Positions 27,109 through 34,677 of a DNA stretch of 34,806 nucleotides are shown here, in pieces (position 1 is the first letter of the stretch; every line of letters starts with the position of its first letter). The stretch spans positions 1 through 34,806 of the forward strand of contig JAACJQ010000432.1 in the NCBI GenBank assembly GCA_016879935.1, given 5' to 3'. This stretch comes from Archangiaceae bacterium. GTDB taxonomy: Bacteria > Myxococcota > Myxococcia > Myxococcales > Myxococcaceae. The notes under the pieces were generated by a model. It had not been told where the DNA came from, searched no databases, and saw nothing but the letters and a program-made list of their open reading frames with translations. Position numbers and translations under genes: made by a program.

Positions 27109-28003
27109 ACTGAAGTTGGCGACGAGAGGCAGCGCGCTGGCGAGGTGGCAGACCGCACAGGTGGCAGCGCGCCTTGGGGGAAACGCGCGCGAAGTGATCA
27201 TCGAGACGCGCGGTGACATCGATCAGGCGCCGGTGCTCGCGGGCCGCATGGAGAAGGGCTTCTTCACCGCCGAGCTCGAGCGCGCACTGCACGAGAAGAG
27301 CGTCGACGTGGCCGTGCACTCGCTGAAGGATCTGCCGACGATTCAGCCGAAGGGCCTGTGCCTCGGTGCGGTGCTCGAGCGTGCAGACCCGCGTGATTGG
27401 CTCATCGTTCGTCGCGACGCGGTCGATCGCTCCAACGCCGTGCCCGTGAAGCCGCGCGGCCGGGTCGGTGCCTCGTCGCTTCGCCGCATGTCGTTGCTGA
27501 GACATCACGCGCCTCACCTCGAGCCCACGCCGCTCAGAGGCAACGTACCCACCCGCGTGCGCAAGCTCGGTGAAGGCCAGTACGAGGCGATCGTGCTCGC
27601 AGCGGCCGGCGTCTCGCGCCTCGGCATCGATCTCTCGCCCTTCGAGGTGTTCGCGCTGACGCCGACGACGTGGGTGCCCGCGCCGGGGCAGGGGACGCTC
27701 GCCATTCAATGCCGCGAAGACGACACCGAGGTTCGCCAACGCCTCGCGGCCATCGAGCACGTCGAGAGTCGCCGCCGGGTCGACGCCGAGCGCCTCATGC
27801 TGCAGGCCTTCGAAGCCGGGTGCGCGAGCCCGTTCGGCGCCTTCCTCGCTGGAGCGCAGCTGCACGTCGGCGAGGAGCGTCAGGGCCGGTTCCTCGTCGC
27901 CCGCACCGAGCTCTCGTCGCCGCTCACCCTCGAAGGCGCCCACCGCCTGCTGCCCACGCTCTCGTTCCAGGAGTCCCATGAAGCCATCACTCAAGACCTC
28001 TGA
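27098..28003 (+). CDS. hemC: Porphobilinogen deaminase (hydroxymethylbilane synthase)
   Basis: A 301-residue enzyme that polymerises four porphobilinogens. The N-terminal LATRGSALARWQT, VAVHSLKDLPT (Asp78 catalytic) and PLRGNVPTRVRKL are standard. Cys242 in GCASPFGAF carries the dipyrromethane cofactor. The GTG at 27098 is chosen because CCGGAGGG lies 8 bases upstream and the next residues fit the family start; it overlaps hemA by 11 bases. The end overlaps hemL by 26 bases. Confidence 0.95.
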   Translation: MSRELKLATRGSALARWQTAQVAARLGGNAREVIIETRGDIDQAPVLAGRMEKGFFTAELERALHEKSVDVAVHSLKDLPTIQPKGLCLGAVLERADPRDWLIVRRDAVDRSNAVPVKPRGRVGASSLRRMSLLRHHAPHLEPTPLRGNVPTRVRKLGEGQYEAIVLAAAGVSRLGIDLSPFEVFALTPTTWVPAPGQGTLAIQCREDDTEVRQRLAAIEHVESRRRVDAERLMLQAFEAGCASPFGAFLAGAQLHVGEERQGRFLVARTELSSPLTLEGAHRLLPTLSFQESHEAITQDL

Positions 28004-29252
28004 GGCGCTGTTCGAGAAGGCGCGCGGCCGCATGCCCGGCGGTGTGTCGAGCCCGGTGCGCGCGTTCGGCAAGGTCGGCGGCGTGCCCCGCTACATCGCG
28101 AAGGCGGCCGGCCCGTTCCTCTGGGACGAAGACGGCAACCAGTTGCTCGACTTCTGCCTCGCGTGGGGCCCCAACATTCTTGGCCACGCGCACCCTGCCG
28201 TCGTCGAAGCGGTCGTCGAGGCTGCGAGAAACGGGCTCGCCTTTGGCACCACGCACCGCAACGAGGTCGCGCTGGCCGATCTCGTGCTCGAGGCATTCCC
28301 CGAACATCAGCTGGTGCGCTTCGTCGTCTCGGGGACGGAGGCTGTGGCCACGGCGATTCGGCTCGCGCGCGGCGTGACGGGCCGGCCGCTGACGCTCAAG
28401 TTCACCGGCTGCTACCACGGCCATGTCGACAGCCTGCTGGTGAAGGCTGGCAGCGGCGTGGTGACGCAGGGGCTCTCTGACAGCAAGGGTGTGCCCGAAG
28501 GGCTCGCCGCGACGACGGTGGTCGTTCCGCTCGATGACGAAGCCGCGATGATCTCGGCGTTCGATCAATACGGCCCGAAGCTGGCGGCCGCGATCGTCGA
28601 GCCGCTGCCCGCCAACAACGGCCTGCTGCAGCAGCGCAAGGCGTGGCTCGAGACGCTCCGCGCGCAGTGCACGAAGCATGGAACCGTTCTCGTCTTCGAC
28701 GAGGTCATCAACGGCTTCCGGTTTCACTTCGGCGGCTACGGTCGCCTCATGGGCGTGACGCCCGATCTCACGACGCTGGGGAAGATCGTCGGTGGCGGGT
28801 TGCCCGTCGCGGCGGTGGCCGGCAAACGCGAGCTGCTCTCTCAACTGGCTCCGCTCGGCGGCGTGTACCAGGCCGGCACCATGGCGGGAAACCCGGTCGC
28901 CCTCGCCGCGGGCATCGCGACCCTCACCGAGCTTCGAAAGCCGGGCACCTACGAGACGCTCGAGTCGCTGGGCGCGCAGCTCGAAGCGGGGTGGCATCGA
29001 CGGAGCAAGGGCCTGGGCCTGCGGCGCGTCGGCTCGCTCTTCTGGCCCTGGCTCGACGCGAGCGCTCCGCCAACGACAGCCGAGGCGATTGCTCCAGAGG
29101 TGGTCGCGCGGTTTCACCAGTCGTACGGGCGCTGGCTCGACGCGGGCATCTACCTGCCGCCGAGCGGCTACGAGGTCGGCTTCCTCTCGACCGCCCACAC
29201 GCCCGCGCACGTCGATCGACTGCTCGAGGTGATGTTCCCGGAGGCCGGATGA
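27978..29252 (+). CDS. hemL: Glutamate-1-semialdehyde 2,1-aminomutase
   Basis: A 424-residue PLP enzyme making 5-aminolevulinate from glutamate-1-semialdehyde. Lys269 in TLGKIVGGGLP binds PLP; DEVINGFR (241-248) holds the cofactor aspartate; MPGGVSSPVRAF is the family N-terminus. CAGGAGTCCC precedes the ATG at 27978, which lies 26 bases inside hemC. With HemA it forms the C5 route, so no ALA synthase is needed. It overlaps the histidine kinase start by 4 bases (ATGA). Confidence 0.95.
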   Translation: MKPSLKTSEALFEKARGRMPGGVSSPVRAFGKVGGVPRYIAKAAGPFLWDEDGNQLLDFCLAWGPNILGHAHPAVVEAVVEAARNGLAFGTTHRNEVALADLVLEAFPEHQLVRFVVSGTEAVATAIRLARGVTGRPLTLKFTGCYHGHVDSLLVKAGSGVVTQGLSDSKGVPEGLAATTVVVPLDDEAAMISAFDQYGPKLAAAIVEPLPANNGLLQQRKAWLETLRAQCTKHGTVLVFDEVINGFRFHFGGYGRLMGVTPDLTTLGKIVGGGLPVAAVAGKRELLSQLAPLGGVYQAGTMAGNPVALAAGIATLTELRKPGTYETLESLGAQLEAGWHRRSKGLGLRRVGSLFWPWLDASAPPTTAEAIAPEVVARFHQSYGRWLDAGIYLPPSGYEVGFLSTAHTPAHVDRLLEVMFPEAG

Positions 29253-30208
29253 CATCGTGGCGTACGCGGTTCGAATACGTCGTGGCCGGCGTCGCGCTGG
29301 CGGTGATCGCCGTCATGGTGACGTGGTGGGCCGTGCTGGCTCGTCGTCTCGCGAATGACGGGCTGCGCTTGCAGGAGCAGCTGCATCTGCTGCGCACCGG
29401 AGAGCACCTCGATCTCGCCGAGCGCAGCGCCCGCGTGAACTTCATGGTGCTCGGCGAGTTCAGCGCCATGGCCATCTGTCTCGTCTCGGCCGTCGGCGTG
29501 CTCCTCTACATCGCGCGGCAACGCACGCTCGCGCAGCTGCGCATGGAGCGGCTGCTCCAGTTCACCTCGCACGAGCTGAAGACGCCGATCGCCGGCGTGC
29601 GGGCGCTCTTGCAGACCCTCGAGATGGGCGCCGTGCCAGAGGAGCGCGAGAAGGAGTTCCTCCAGCGCGGCCTGCAGGAGATCGATCGCCTCGAGCACCT
29701 CGCCGAGACGATCCTCATGTGGCAGCGATCGGTCGCGTCGGTGGGCAAGCTGACGTCGGCGCCGGTCGATGCGCGGCGGTTGGTGGAGGACGTGCTCGAG
29801 CACCGCGTGCGCACGGGCGTCACGGAGCAGATTGAGGTGGCGTCGCTCGCCCCTGCGACAGTGGTGGCCGACAGCGATGCGTTTCGCGTGATTCTCGAGA
29901 ACCTGCTCGACAACGCGCGCAAGTACGGCGCTGGCACGGTCGAGCTGAAGGGCGAGCTGACCCCGGGGGCGTGGCAGCTGTCGGTGCGCGACGGCGGGCA
30001 GGGCTTCCCCTCGGAGGAGGCGTCTCGCCTGTTCGATCCCTTCAGGCGCCAGCGCCACCAGGGCATGACGCACGGGAGCGGCCTGGGCCTCTATCTCGCC
30101 CGTCAGCTCGCCTTGCGAATGCACGGAGAGATCACGGCTCGCAGCGAGGGGCCCGGTCGAGGTGCGGTCTTCACGGTGTCGTTGCCGCTGCAGGAGAGCC
30201 GATCATGA
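29249..30208 (+). CDS. Membrane sensor histidine kinase in the heme operon
   Basis: A 319-residue kinase. Two membrane segments (about 10-30 and 68-90) enclose a short external loop of about 38 residues, too small for a known sensor domain. Phospho-acceptor His108 is in FTSHELKTP; the N box is ENLLDNARKYG with N222; the G1 box is D248-G-G-Q-G; the F box is LFDPFRR; the G2 box is GSGLGL (276-281). The ATG at 29249 overlaps the hemL stop, and its stop overlaps the regulator start, both ATGA. With its partner it sits between hemL and hemH. The signal is not shown; heme, porphyrin or redox state is a guess from context. Confidence 0.9.
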   Translation: MTSWRTRFEYVVAGVALAVIAVMVTWWAVLARRLANDGLRLQEQLHLLRTGEHLDLAERSARVNFMVLGEFSAMAICLVSAVGVLLYIARQRTLAQLRMERLLQFTSHELKTPIAGVRALLQTLEMGAVPEEREKEFLQRGLQEIDRLEHLAETILMWQRSVASVGKLTSAPVDARRLVEDVLEHRVRTGVTEQIEVASLAPATVVADSDAFRVILENLLDNARKYGAGTVELKGELTPGAWQLSVRDGGQGFPSEEASRLFDPFRRQRHQGMTHGSGLGLYLARQLALRMHGEITARSEGPGRGAVFTVSLPLQESRS

Positions 30209-30888
30209 CGGAGCGGGTGCTGGTGATCGAAGACGACGCGCTGGTGCGCGATCTCGTCACGCTGAACGTCTCGCACGCGGGCTTTCAGGTCATCGAGGCC
30301 GTCGACTTCGCGCAGGGGCAGCGGCTGCTCTTCGAAGGTGGGTGGGAACTCGCGCTGGTGGACGTGATGTTGCCAGGTGGTGACGGCTTCACGCTCACGC
30401 GCACCGCGAGAGAGAAGGGCGTGCGAAAGCCGATCATCATGCTGACCGCGCGCGCCGACGTGGCGTCGAAGGTGCGTGGCTTCGACTGCGGCGCCGACGA
30501 CTACCTGCCCAAACCCTTCGACGTTCAGGAGCTGCTCGCCCGCGTGCGTGCGGCCCTGCGGCGCGCGAGCCCGGGGCCCATGAAGGAGACCCGCCTCACG
30601 CTCGGCTCGTACTGGGTTCGGTTCGATACCGGGCAGGCGCAGACGACCGAGGGGCTCCTCTCGTTGTCGGACAAGGAGCTGCGGCTGATGCAGCTGTTCG
30701 CCAACCGGCCCGACGAGGCCCTCTCACGCGCCGACATTCTCGAAGAGGTCTGGGGCATGGATGCGTTCCCGACCGATCGCACCGTCGACAACTTCATCAT
30801 GCGGCTGCGGCGGTTGTTCGAAGTGAACCCCGAGGAGCCACGCCACCTCGTGACGCTCCGGGGCCGCGGGTACCTCTTCAAGCCATGA
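30205..30888 (+). CDS. OmpR/PhoB-family response regulator in the heme operon
   Basis: A 227-residue regulator. The receiver has acidic residues E9-D10-D11, phospho-acceptor D53, T81 and K103. The C-terminal winged-helix domain is complete, with EEVWGMDAFPTDRTVDNFIMRLR and HLVTLRGRGYLF in the recognition-helix and wing regions. It overlaps the kinase stop and the hemH start by 4 bases each. It probably controls some of the neighbouring heme or iron genes, but I found no direct-repeat binding site to support this. Confidence 0.92.
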   Translation: MTERVLVIEDDALVRDLVTLNVSHAGFQVIEAVDFAQGQRLLFEGGWELALVDVMLPGGDGFTLTRTAREKGVRKPIIMLTARADVASKVRGFDCGADDYLPKPFDVQELLARVRAALRRASPGPMKETRLTLGSYWVRFDTGQAQTTEGLLSLSDKELRLMQLFANRPDEALSRADILEEVWGMDAFPTDRTVDNFIMRLRRLFEVNPEEPRHLVTLRGRGYLFKP

Positions 30889-31928
30889 ACGCGCTCACCA
30901 CCATTCCGGGAAAGCGGCGCGCCGTCGTGCTGGTGAACCTGGGAACGCCAGAGGCTCCGACGCCCGCAGCCGTGCGTGCGTACCTCGCGGAGTTCCTCTC
31001 CGACCCGCGCGTCGTCGATCTGCACCCCATCGCACGGTGGCTGCTCTTGAACCTCGTCATTCTTCCGCGCCGGCCCGCGAAGGTGGCGCCGCTGTACGAG
31101 TCGATCTGGATGAAGGGCGGCTCTCCGTTGCTCGTGCATGGGCGCGCGCTGGAGCAGCAGGTGCAGCAGCTCTTGCCCGACGCCGAGGTGATGCTGGCGA
31201 TGCGCTACGGCACGCCATCGCTGGCCTCGGTGCTCGATCGAATCGACGCGCTGCGCCTGCGGGAGGTGACGGTGGTGCCGCTCTTTCCGCACGAGGCGAG
31301 CGCGACGACGGGCTCGGTGAAGGAGGCCGTGTACTCGCACTATCGCCGTCACCCGCGCGTGCCGTCGGTGCGCGTGGTGCAGCCGTTCTTCGACGACGCG
31401 GGCTACCTCGAGACGCTCGCCGAGAACGTGCGCGCGCAGCTGCCCTCCGACGTGCAGCACGTGCTCTTCAGCTACCACGGCCTCCCCGAGCGGCAGGTGC
31501 GTCGCGAAGATGGCACGGGGCACTGCCTCACCGATTCGTGTTGTGCGTCGCTGACGGCGAAGAACGCGCACTGCTATCGCGCGCAGTGTTTCGCGACGAC
31601 GCGGCTGCTGGCGGCGCGCCTGGGGTTGACCGACGTGGGCACGGCGTTTCAATCGCGGCTGGGTCGCGACCCGTGGATTGGCCCTGCGACCGACTCGACG
31701 CTGCAGTCGTTGGCCGATCGCGGCGTGAAGCGTGTGGCCATCGTCACCCCGGGCTTCGTCGCAGATTGTCTCGAGACGCTCGAGGAGCTGGGAAAGGCCG
31801 CCGTGGAGCGGTTTCAGCAGCGCGGCGGCCAGCTCACCGTCACCACCTGTCTCAACGACGACGCGGCGTTCGCGAGGGTGATCGCGCGGCTGGCGAGCGT
31901 GCCTGTCAGCTCCACAGCAGCGGTTTGA
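30885..31928 (+). CDS. hemH: Ferrochelatase with internal cysteine cluster
   Basis: A 347-residue enzyme that inserts iron into protoporphyrin (or coproporphyrin). The metal-site histidine is H198 in FSYHGLP. Directly after it stand Cys214, Cys219, Cys220, Cys230 and Cys235 within 22 residues. Internally placed cysteines of this kind are known as [2Fe-2S] ligands in Myxococcus/Bdellovibrio-type ferrochelatases, so this enzyme should contain a cluster. The ATG overlaps the response-regulator stop (ATGA). The 3' end overlaps the convergent hemJ by 23 bases. HemN makes protoporphyrinogen, so protoporphyrin is the likely substrate here. Confidence 0.95.
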   Translation: MNALTTIPGKRRAVVLVNLGTPEAPTPAAVRAYLAEFLSDPRVVDLHPIARWLLLNLVILPRRPAKVAPLYESIWMKGGSPLLVHGRALEQQVQQLLPDAEVMLAMRYGTPSLASVLDRIDALRLREVTVVPLFPHEASATTGSVKEAVYSHYRRHPRVPSVRVVQPFFDDAGYLETLAENVRAQLPSDVQHVLFSYHGLPERQVRREDGTGHCLTDSCCASLTAKNAHCYRAQCFATTRLLAARLGLTDVGTAFQSRLGRDPWIGPATDSTLQSLADRGVKRVAIVTPGFVADCLETLEELGKAAVERFQQRGGQLTVTTCLNDDAAFARVIARLASVPVSSTAAV

Positions 31929-32337
31929 AGATCACCATTCCGACGATGATGATCATGAGCAGCGTCGGCAGCTCGTTCATCACGCGGAAGAACTTGTGAT
32001 TCCACGTCGTGGGCGCGGTGATGAGCCGCTTGCGCGCGACGATGGCGAAGGCGTGGGTGCCCAGCAGCAGCACCACCATCGTGAGCTTCAGGTGCAGCCA
32101 GCCCTGCGAGAGCCACCCGGGTATGAGCGCGATCATCCACACGCCGGTGATGACGGCGACGATGGCGGCGGGCGTGGTGATGGCGTTGAGCAGGCGGCGC
32201 TCCATCACCTGGAAACGATCGCGCACGACCTGCTCGGTCTCCATCGCGTGGTAGACGTACAGGCGGAAGATGTAGAGCAGGCCTGCCATCCAGCTGATGA
32301 CCGCGATGATGTGGAGCGTCTTGAGCCACAGGAACAT
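31906..32337 (-). CDS. hemJ: HemJ-type protoporphyrinogen IX oxidase
   Basis: A 143-residue membrane protein with four hydrophobic segments. The N-terminal FLWLKTLHIIAVISWMAGL with His9 and RLYVYHA match HemJ, as does KLTMVVLLLGTHAF in the third segment (Lys and His conserved in the family). HemJ oxidises protoporphyrinogen IX to protoporphyrin IX, filling the only gap in this cluster between HemN and HemH. It overlaps hemH tail to tail by 23 bases. A CopD-like copper protein is a less likely alternative because of size and context. Confidence 0.9.
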   Translation of the reverse strand: MFLWLKTLHIIAVISWMAGLLYIFRLYVYHAMETEQVVRDRFQVMERRLLNAITTPAAIVAVITGVWMIALIPGWLSQGWLHLKLTMVVLLLGTHAFAIVARKRLITAPTTWNHKFFRVMNELPTLLMIIIVGMVIFKPLLWS

Positions 32338-32408
32338 GCGGCGGTTTTCCCAGCGGGCGCGGGCGTTCGTGTCACCACCCTGTCATGCGGTTCGGGCAGA
32401 CTGGCGTC

Positions 32409-32876
32409 ATGCAGCGTGTCGCGCTGGTGATCGCGGTGGTGGTGGTGGCGCTCGTCGCAGGCGGCGTCTTCTGGTGGCGAGCTCGTGGCGTTGAGTCGAC
32501 GAGCGCTGCGGGGCTGCTGAGCGTGACGAGCAGCCCCTCGGGCGCGGCGGTGATGGTGGAAGGCAAGGAGGTCGGCCGAACGCCGTACTTCTCGGACAAC
32601 CGGTGGGGCGGGAGCGTCGCCATCGAGGTGTCAGCGCCCGGCTATCGCAAGTGGAGCGGTACCTTCGAAGGCGGGCGCGACGCGAAGGTCGAGGTGACGC
32701 TCGCGCGGAAGAAGCTCCGCAAGGTCACGCAGGTCGACGCGGGCGTCATCGAGCTCGATCTCGACGAGGAAGAAGAAGCGCCGCGGCACACCAAGGGGCC
32801 GCTCCGCCCGCCCGAACCGACCGAGTTCGTCGACGACGACCTCGATCGTGAAGCCGAGGCGCAGAAGAAGCAGTGA
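32409..32876 (+). CDS. Membrane-anchored PEGA-domain protein
   Basis: A 155-residue protein. An N-terminal hydrophobic helix (residues about 4-24, with WWRAR after it) anchors it in the membrane. The PEGA domain (about 36-98) has SSPSGAAVMVEGKEVGRTP and SAPGYRKW, the usual PEGA/SEGA pattern of a beta-sandwich. A highly acidic and charged tail follows, ending in EAEAQKKQ. The ATG at 32409 places the helix at the very start; an ATG at 32385 would add eight residues. Function unknown; PEGA domains usually bind surface or envelope partners. A hairpin follows the gene. Confidence 0.75.
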   Translation: MQRVALVIAVVVVALVAGGVFWWRARGVESTSAAGLLSVTSSPSGAAVMVEGKEVGRTPYFSDNRWGGSVAIEVSAPGYRKWSGTFEGGRDAKVEVTLARKKLRKVTQVDAGVIELDLDEEEEAPRHTKGPLRPPEPTEFVDDDLDREAEAQKKQ

Positions 32877-32898
32877 CGATGGCGGGTTTCAGAAACAC

Positions 32899-32936
32899 GA
32901 AGGCCCGGGTCTCCGTTCGCTGGAGCCCGGGCCTTC
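32899..32936. terminator. Bidirectional-type hairpin between convergent genes
   Basis: An 11-base perfect stem (32899-32909 with 32926-32936), extended by CTCC/GGAG with one bulged T, encloses a 7-base loop. It sits between the PEGA gene and the convergent unknown gene. There is no T-run on either side, so it is a likely but not certain terminator. Confidence 0.55.
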
Positions 32937-32954
32937 TCGCAGCTGTCATTCGGC

Positions 32955-33572
32955 TCACGCCGCCTGGGGCACGATCGAGGCGGGCGACTTCGTCAGCTCG
33001 GCCTTCTTCTTGATCCGCAGCGTCAGCTTCACGCCAAGGGTCGCGAGAACTGCGCGGCCCTGGGCGACCGCGCTCTGCAGGCTGAGGACCGCAGCGTCGA
33101 GGTCGCGCTGGCTCGAGGTGAGCCTGGCCTTCGCCTCGGCGGAGACGGTCTCGGCGGTGGTGAGGTCGCGGAGCATGTGCGCGAGGCCGTCGGCCAGCGG
33201 CGGCCCATAGCCCGGCACACGGCGCATCTCGGGCTCGAGGCGGCGCGCGAGGCCCGCTTCATCACCTCGGTCGACGACGGTGAAGTACTCGCCAGAGACG
33301 ATGCCGCGAATCTCACAGACGTTGACGCACGCGACGTTGAGCAGCCGCACGTTCTTGCGCAGCGTCTCGTAGGCGCGGGTCGCCTCCGCAGCAATGCGGG
33401 CGGCGCTCTGCTTCGAGGTCGCGGCCCTGACCGCTTCCGACTCGGCGGCTTGAATGCGCGCGTACATCTCGACGGCCGCGGGCGTCTTGAACGCGGTGAG
33501 CGCGGCGGTGACTTCGGCCGACTGCCGGCTGGTGCTCTCGAACTTCACGCTGATGTCCCTGGTCCACGACAT
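32955..33572 (-). CDS. Unknown alanine-rich, helical protein
   Basis: A 205-residue protein that I do not recognise. It lacks a signal peptide and membrane segments. Long stretches (about 15-70 and 125-185) are alanine-, glutamate- and arginine-rich and probably helical or coiled-coil. Two cysteines lie in a short central block (VACVNVCEIRG). The ATG at 33572 has GAGG 7 bases upstream; a start further upstream at 33602 would add ten residues. Codon use is like that of its neighbours. It ends in AELTKSPASIVPQAA. Nothing in the neighbourhood suggests a role. Confidence 0.7.
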   Translation of the reverse strand: MSWTRDISVKFESTSRQSAEVTAALTAFKTPAAVEMYARIQAAESEAVRAATSKQSAARIAAEATRAYETLRKNVRLLNVACVNVCEIRGIVSGEYFTVVDRGDEAGLARRLEPEMRRVPGYGPPLADGLAHMLRDLTTAETVSAEAKARLTSSQRDLDAAVLSLQSAVAQGRAVLATLGVKLTLRIKKKAELTKSPASIVPQAA

Positions 33573-34037
33573 GGTTTGCCTCGTTGGGTGGAGCGAGTTC
33601 ATTCCCGCTGGGGTGACGCCTTGCGCTCCCGGGGCCATTCCCAAGTTGGTGTTATCCGGTGGGGGAGAATGGCTCCGCCGTCCAGGGGACGAGATGGCGT
33701 GCCTCGTGGTGGACCAGAAGCGCGGGGGACGTTCCTCCACCCGATCGGCTCCGCCAAGGGAAACGGGTTCGGGCTCGGCTCCATCGCCCGGAGGAGCTGC
33801 GACGAGCCCATCGGCGAGGCCGGTGGAAGTTCCCCCAGTCTGCCGGACGGACGGGGGAGAACTCATCCATCCGGTCGCCACGGTCGGAGGACGTTCCTCC
33901 ATTCGTTCGGATCAACTGGTGAGCGTTCCCCTGCGGGTTGGAGCCTCGCGGACGAGGTTCCTCCGAGGTGTCTGAACCTGGGCTCCAGTCTTCCTCCGCC
34001 ACGTCGGAGCTCTGGAGAGGAAACCGGCCTTGTGAGG
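33573..34037. repeat. Gene-free stretch with degenerate ~32-base repeats
   Basis: No credible gene is found in this stretch. From about 33661 to 34015 a core like GTTCCTCC recurs at 33731, 33829, 33893, 33925, 33958 and 33990 (as CTTCCTCC), that is, at steps close to 32-33 bases or multiples. The 13-mer GGACGTTCCTCCA is exact at 33727-33739 and 33889-33901. Several cores form small hairpins (GGAGGA-CGT-TCCTCC at 33886-33900). The spacing is not a steady multiple of 3, and open frames here are not protein-like. Confidence 0.5.
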
Positions 34038-34074
34038 AAAAGAAAAACCCCGGAAAGAACGAGTCTTTCCGGGG
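34038..34074 (-). terminator. Intrinsic terminator of the tRNA unit
   Basis: A perfect 11-base stem (34048-34058 with 34064-34074) with a 5-base loop. Read on the minus strand it is followed by TTTTTCTTTT, so it is a strong intrinsic terminator for the two tRNA genes. Confidence 0.9.
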
Positions 34075-34084
34075 CATCTTTCTG

Positions 34085-34158
34085 CGAGGAGTAGGGGACT
34101 TGAACCCCTGACCTTCGGCGTGACAGGCCGACGTTCTAACCAGCTGAACTAACTCCCC
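34085..34158 (-). tRNA. tRNA-Asp (GTC)
   Basis: A 74-base cloverleaf on the minus strand. The anticodon loop CTGTCAC gives GTC (Asp). The D-arm TTAGTTCAGCTGGTTAGA and T-arm GGGGTTCAAGTCCCC are normal, and the acceptor stem GGGGAGT pairs with ACTCCTC with one wobble. The discriminator is G73, as expected for Asp. The CCA end is not encoded. Confidence 0.95.
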
Positions 34159-34182
34159 ATATTCAGTTGTCCTACCACGGCT

Positions 34183-34254
34183 TAGGCGGAGCAGGCTTCG
34201 AACCTGCGACCCTCGCCTTGTAAGGGCGACGCTCTACCCCTGAGCTATCCGCCC
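34183..34254 (-). tRNA. tRNA-Val (TAC)
   Basis: A 72-base cloverleaf on the minus strand. The anticodon loop CTTACAA gives TAC (Val). The D-arm is TAGCTCAGGGGTAGAGC and the T-arm CAGGTTCGAAGCCTG. The acceptor stem GGGCGGA pairs with TCCGCCT (one G-T). Discriminator A73; no encoded CCA. It is 24 bases before tRNA-Asp in the same transcript. Confidence 0.95.
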
Positions 34255-34277
34255 AGTGCTGCGTTGAGAGCGCGGGG

Positions 34278-34306
34278 CTTCTACGTTTCGTCCCATTCAG
34301 TGTCAA
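34278..34306 (-). promoter_or_regulatory. Promoter of the tRNA-Val/tRNA-Asp unit
   Basis: On the minus strand a perfect -35 box TTGACA (34301-34306) is followed after 17 bases by TAGAAG (34278-34283), 4 of 6 for the -10. The first tRNA base lies 24 bases further on. This is the strongest sigma-70-type promoter in the window. Confidence 0.8.
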
Positions 34307-34347
34307 CCGCGATCCACACGACTCGTGTTCGAAGCACTTCCTGACGG

Positions 34348-34677
34348 CTACCGGCGCGGGGCCGAAGGCGAAGGTCCGTACCGCTCCGGCCGCACCACCT
34401 CGACCTCCTGCAGGGACGCCACCACCGACCAGCTGGGAAAGTAGCGCTCGGTCAAGGTCGCCAGCAGGCCCTCGGCGATCTCGGTCGTCACGACCGTTTC
34501 GAGGCGCACGCTCGGGCCCGACCACTCGCTCGCCCGCACCGTTCCGAACCCCGAGCCGTGCACCTCGGTCACCGTGTAGCCAGACGCGCCAGCAGTGCGC
34601 AGCTCGGCCACCAGGCGATCGCGGAGCACCGCCTCGGCGATCACCGTCAGCAGCTTCACCTTCACGGTCTTGATCAC
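34348..34677 (-). CDS. PII-like signalling protein, SbtB type
   Basis: A 109-residue small protein with the alternating beta-alpha-beta pattern of the PII/GlnB superfamily: KTVKVKLLTVIAEAVLRDRLVAEL then ASGYTVTEVHGSGFG (in parts), where GlnB has its T-loop. The conserved GlnB uridylylation tyrosine context is absent. It starts with GTG at 34677, overlapping the stop of the transporter gene (GTGA). That pairing with an SbtA homologue points to SbtB, the PII-like partner of the bicarbonate transporter. The cyanobacterial SbtB C-terminal redox loop cysteines are missing. Nucleotide-dependent control of the transporter is inference. Confidence 0.75.
   Translation of the reverse strand: MIKTVKVKLLTVIAEAVLRDRLVAELRTAGASGYTVTEVHGSGFGTVRASEWSGPSVRLETVVTTEIAEGLLATLTERYFPSWSVVASLQEVEVVRPERYGPSPSAPRR

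Noticed and set aside
33177-34094. 305-residue plus-strand frame over the right array
   Set aside because: It runs antisense through the unknown gene and then across degenerate repeats; no start signal and no family-like sequence.
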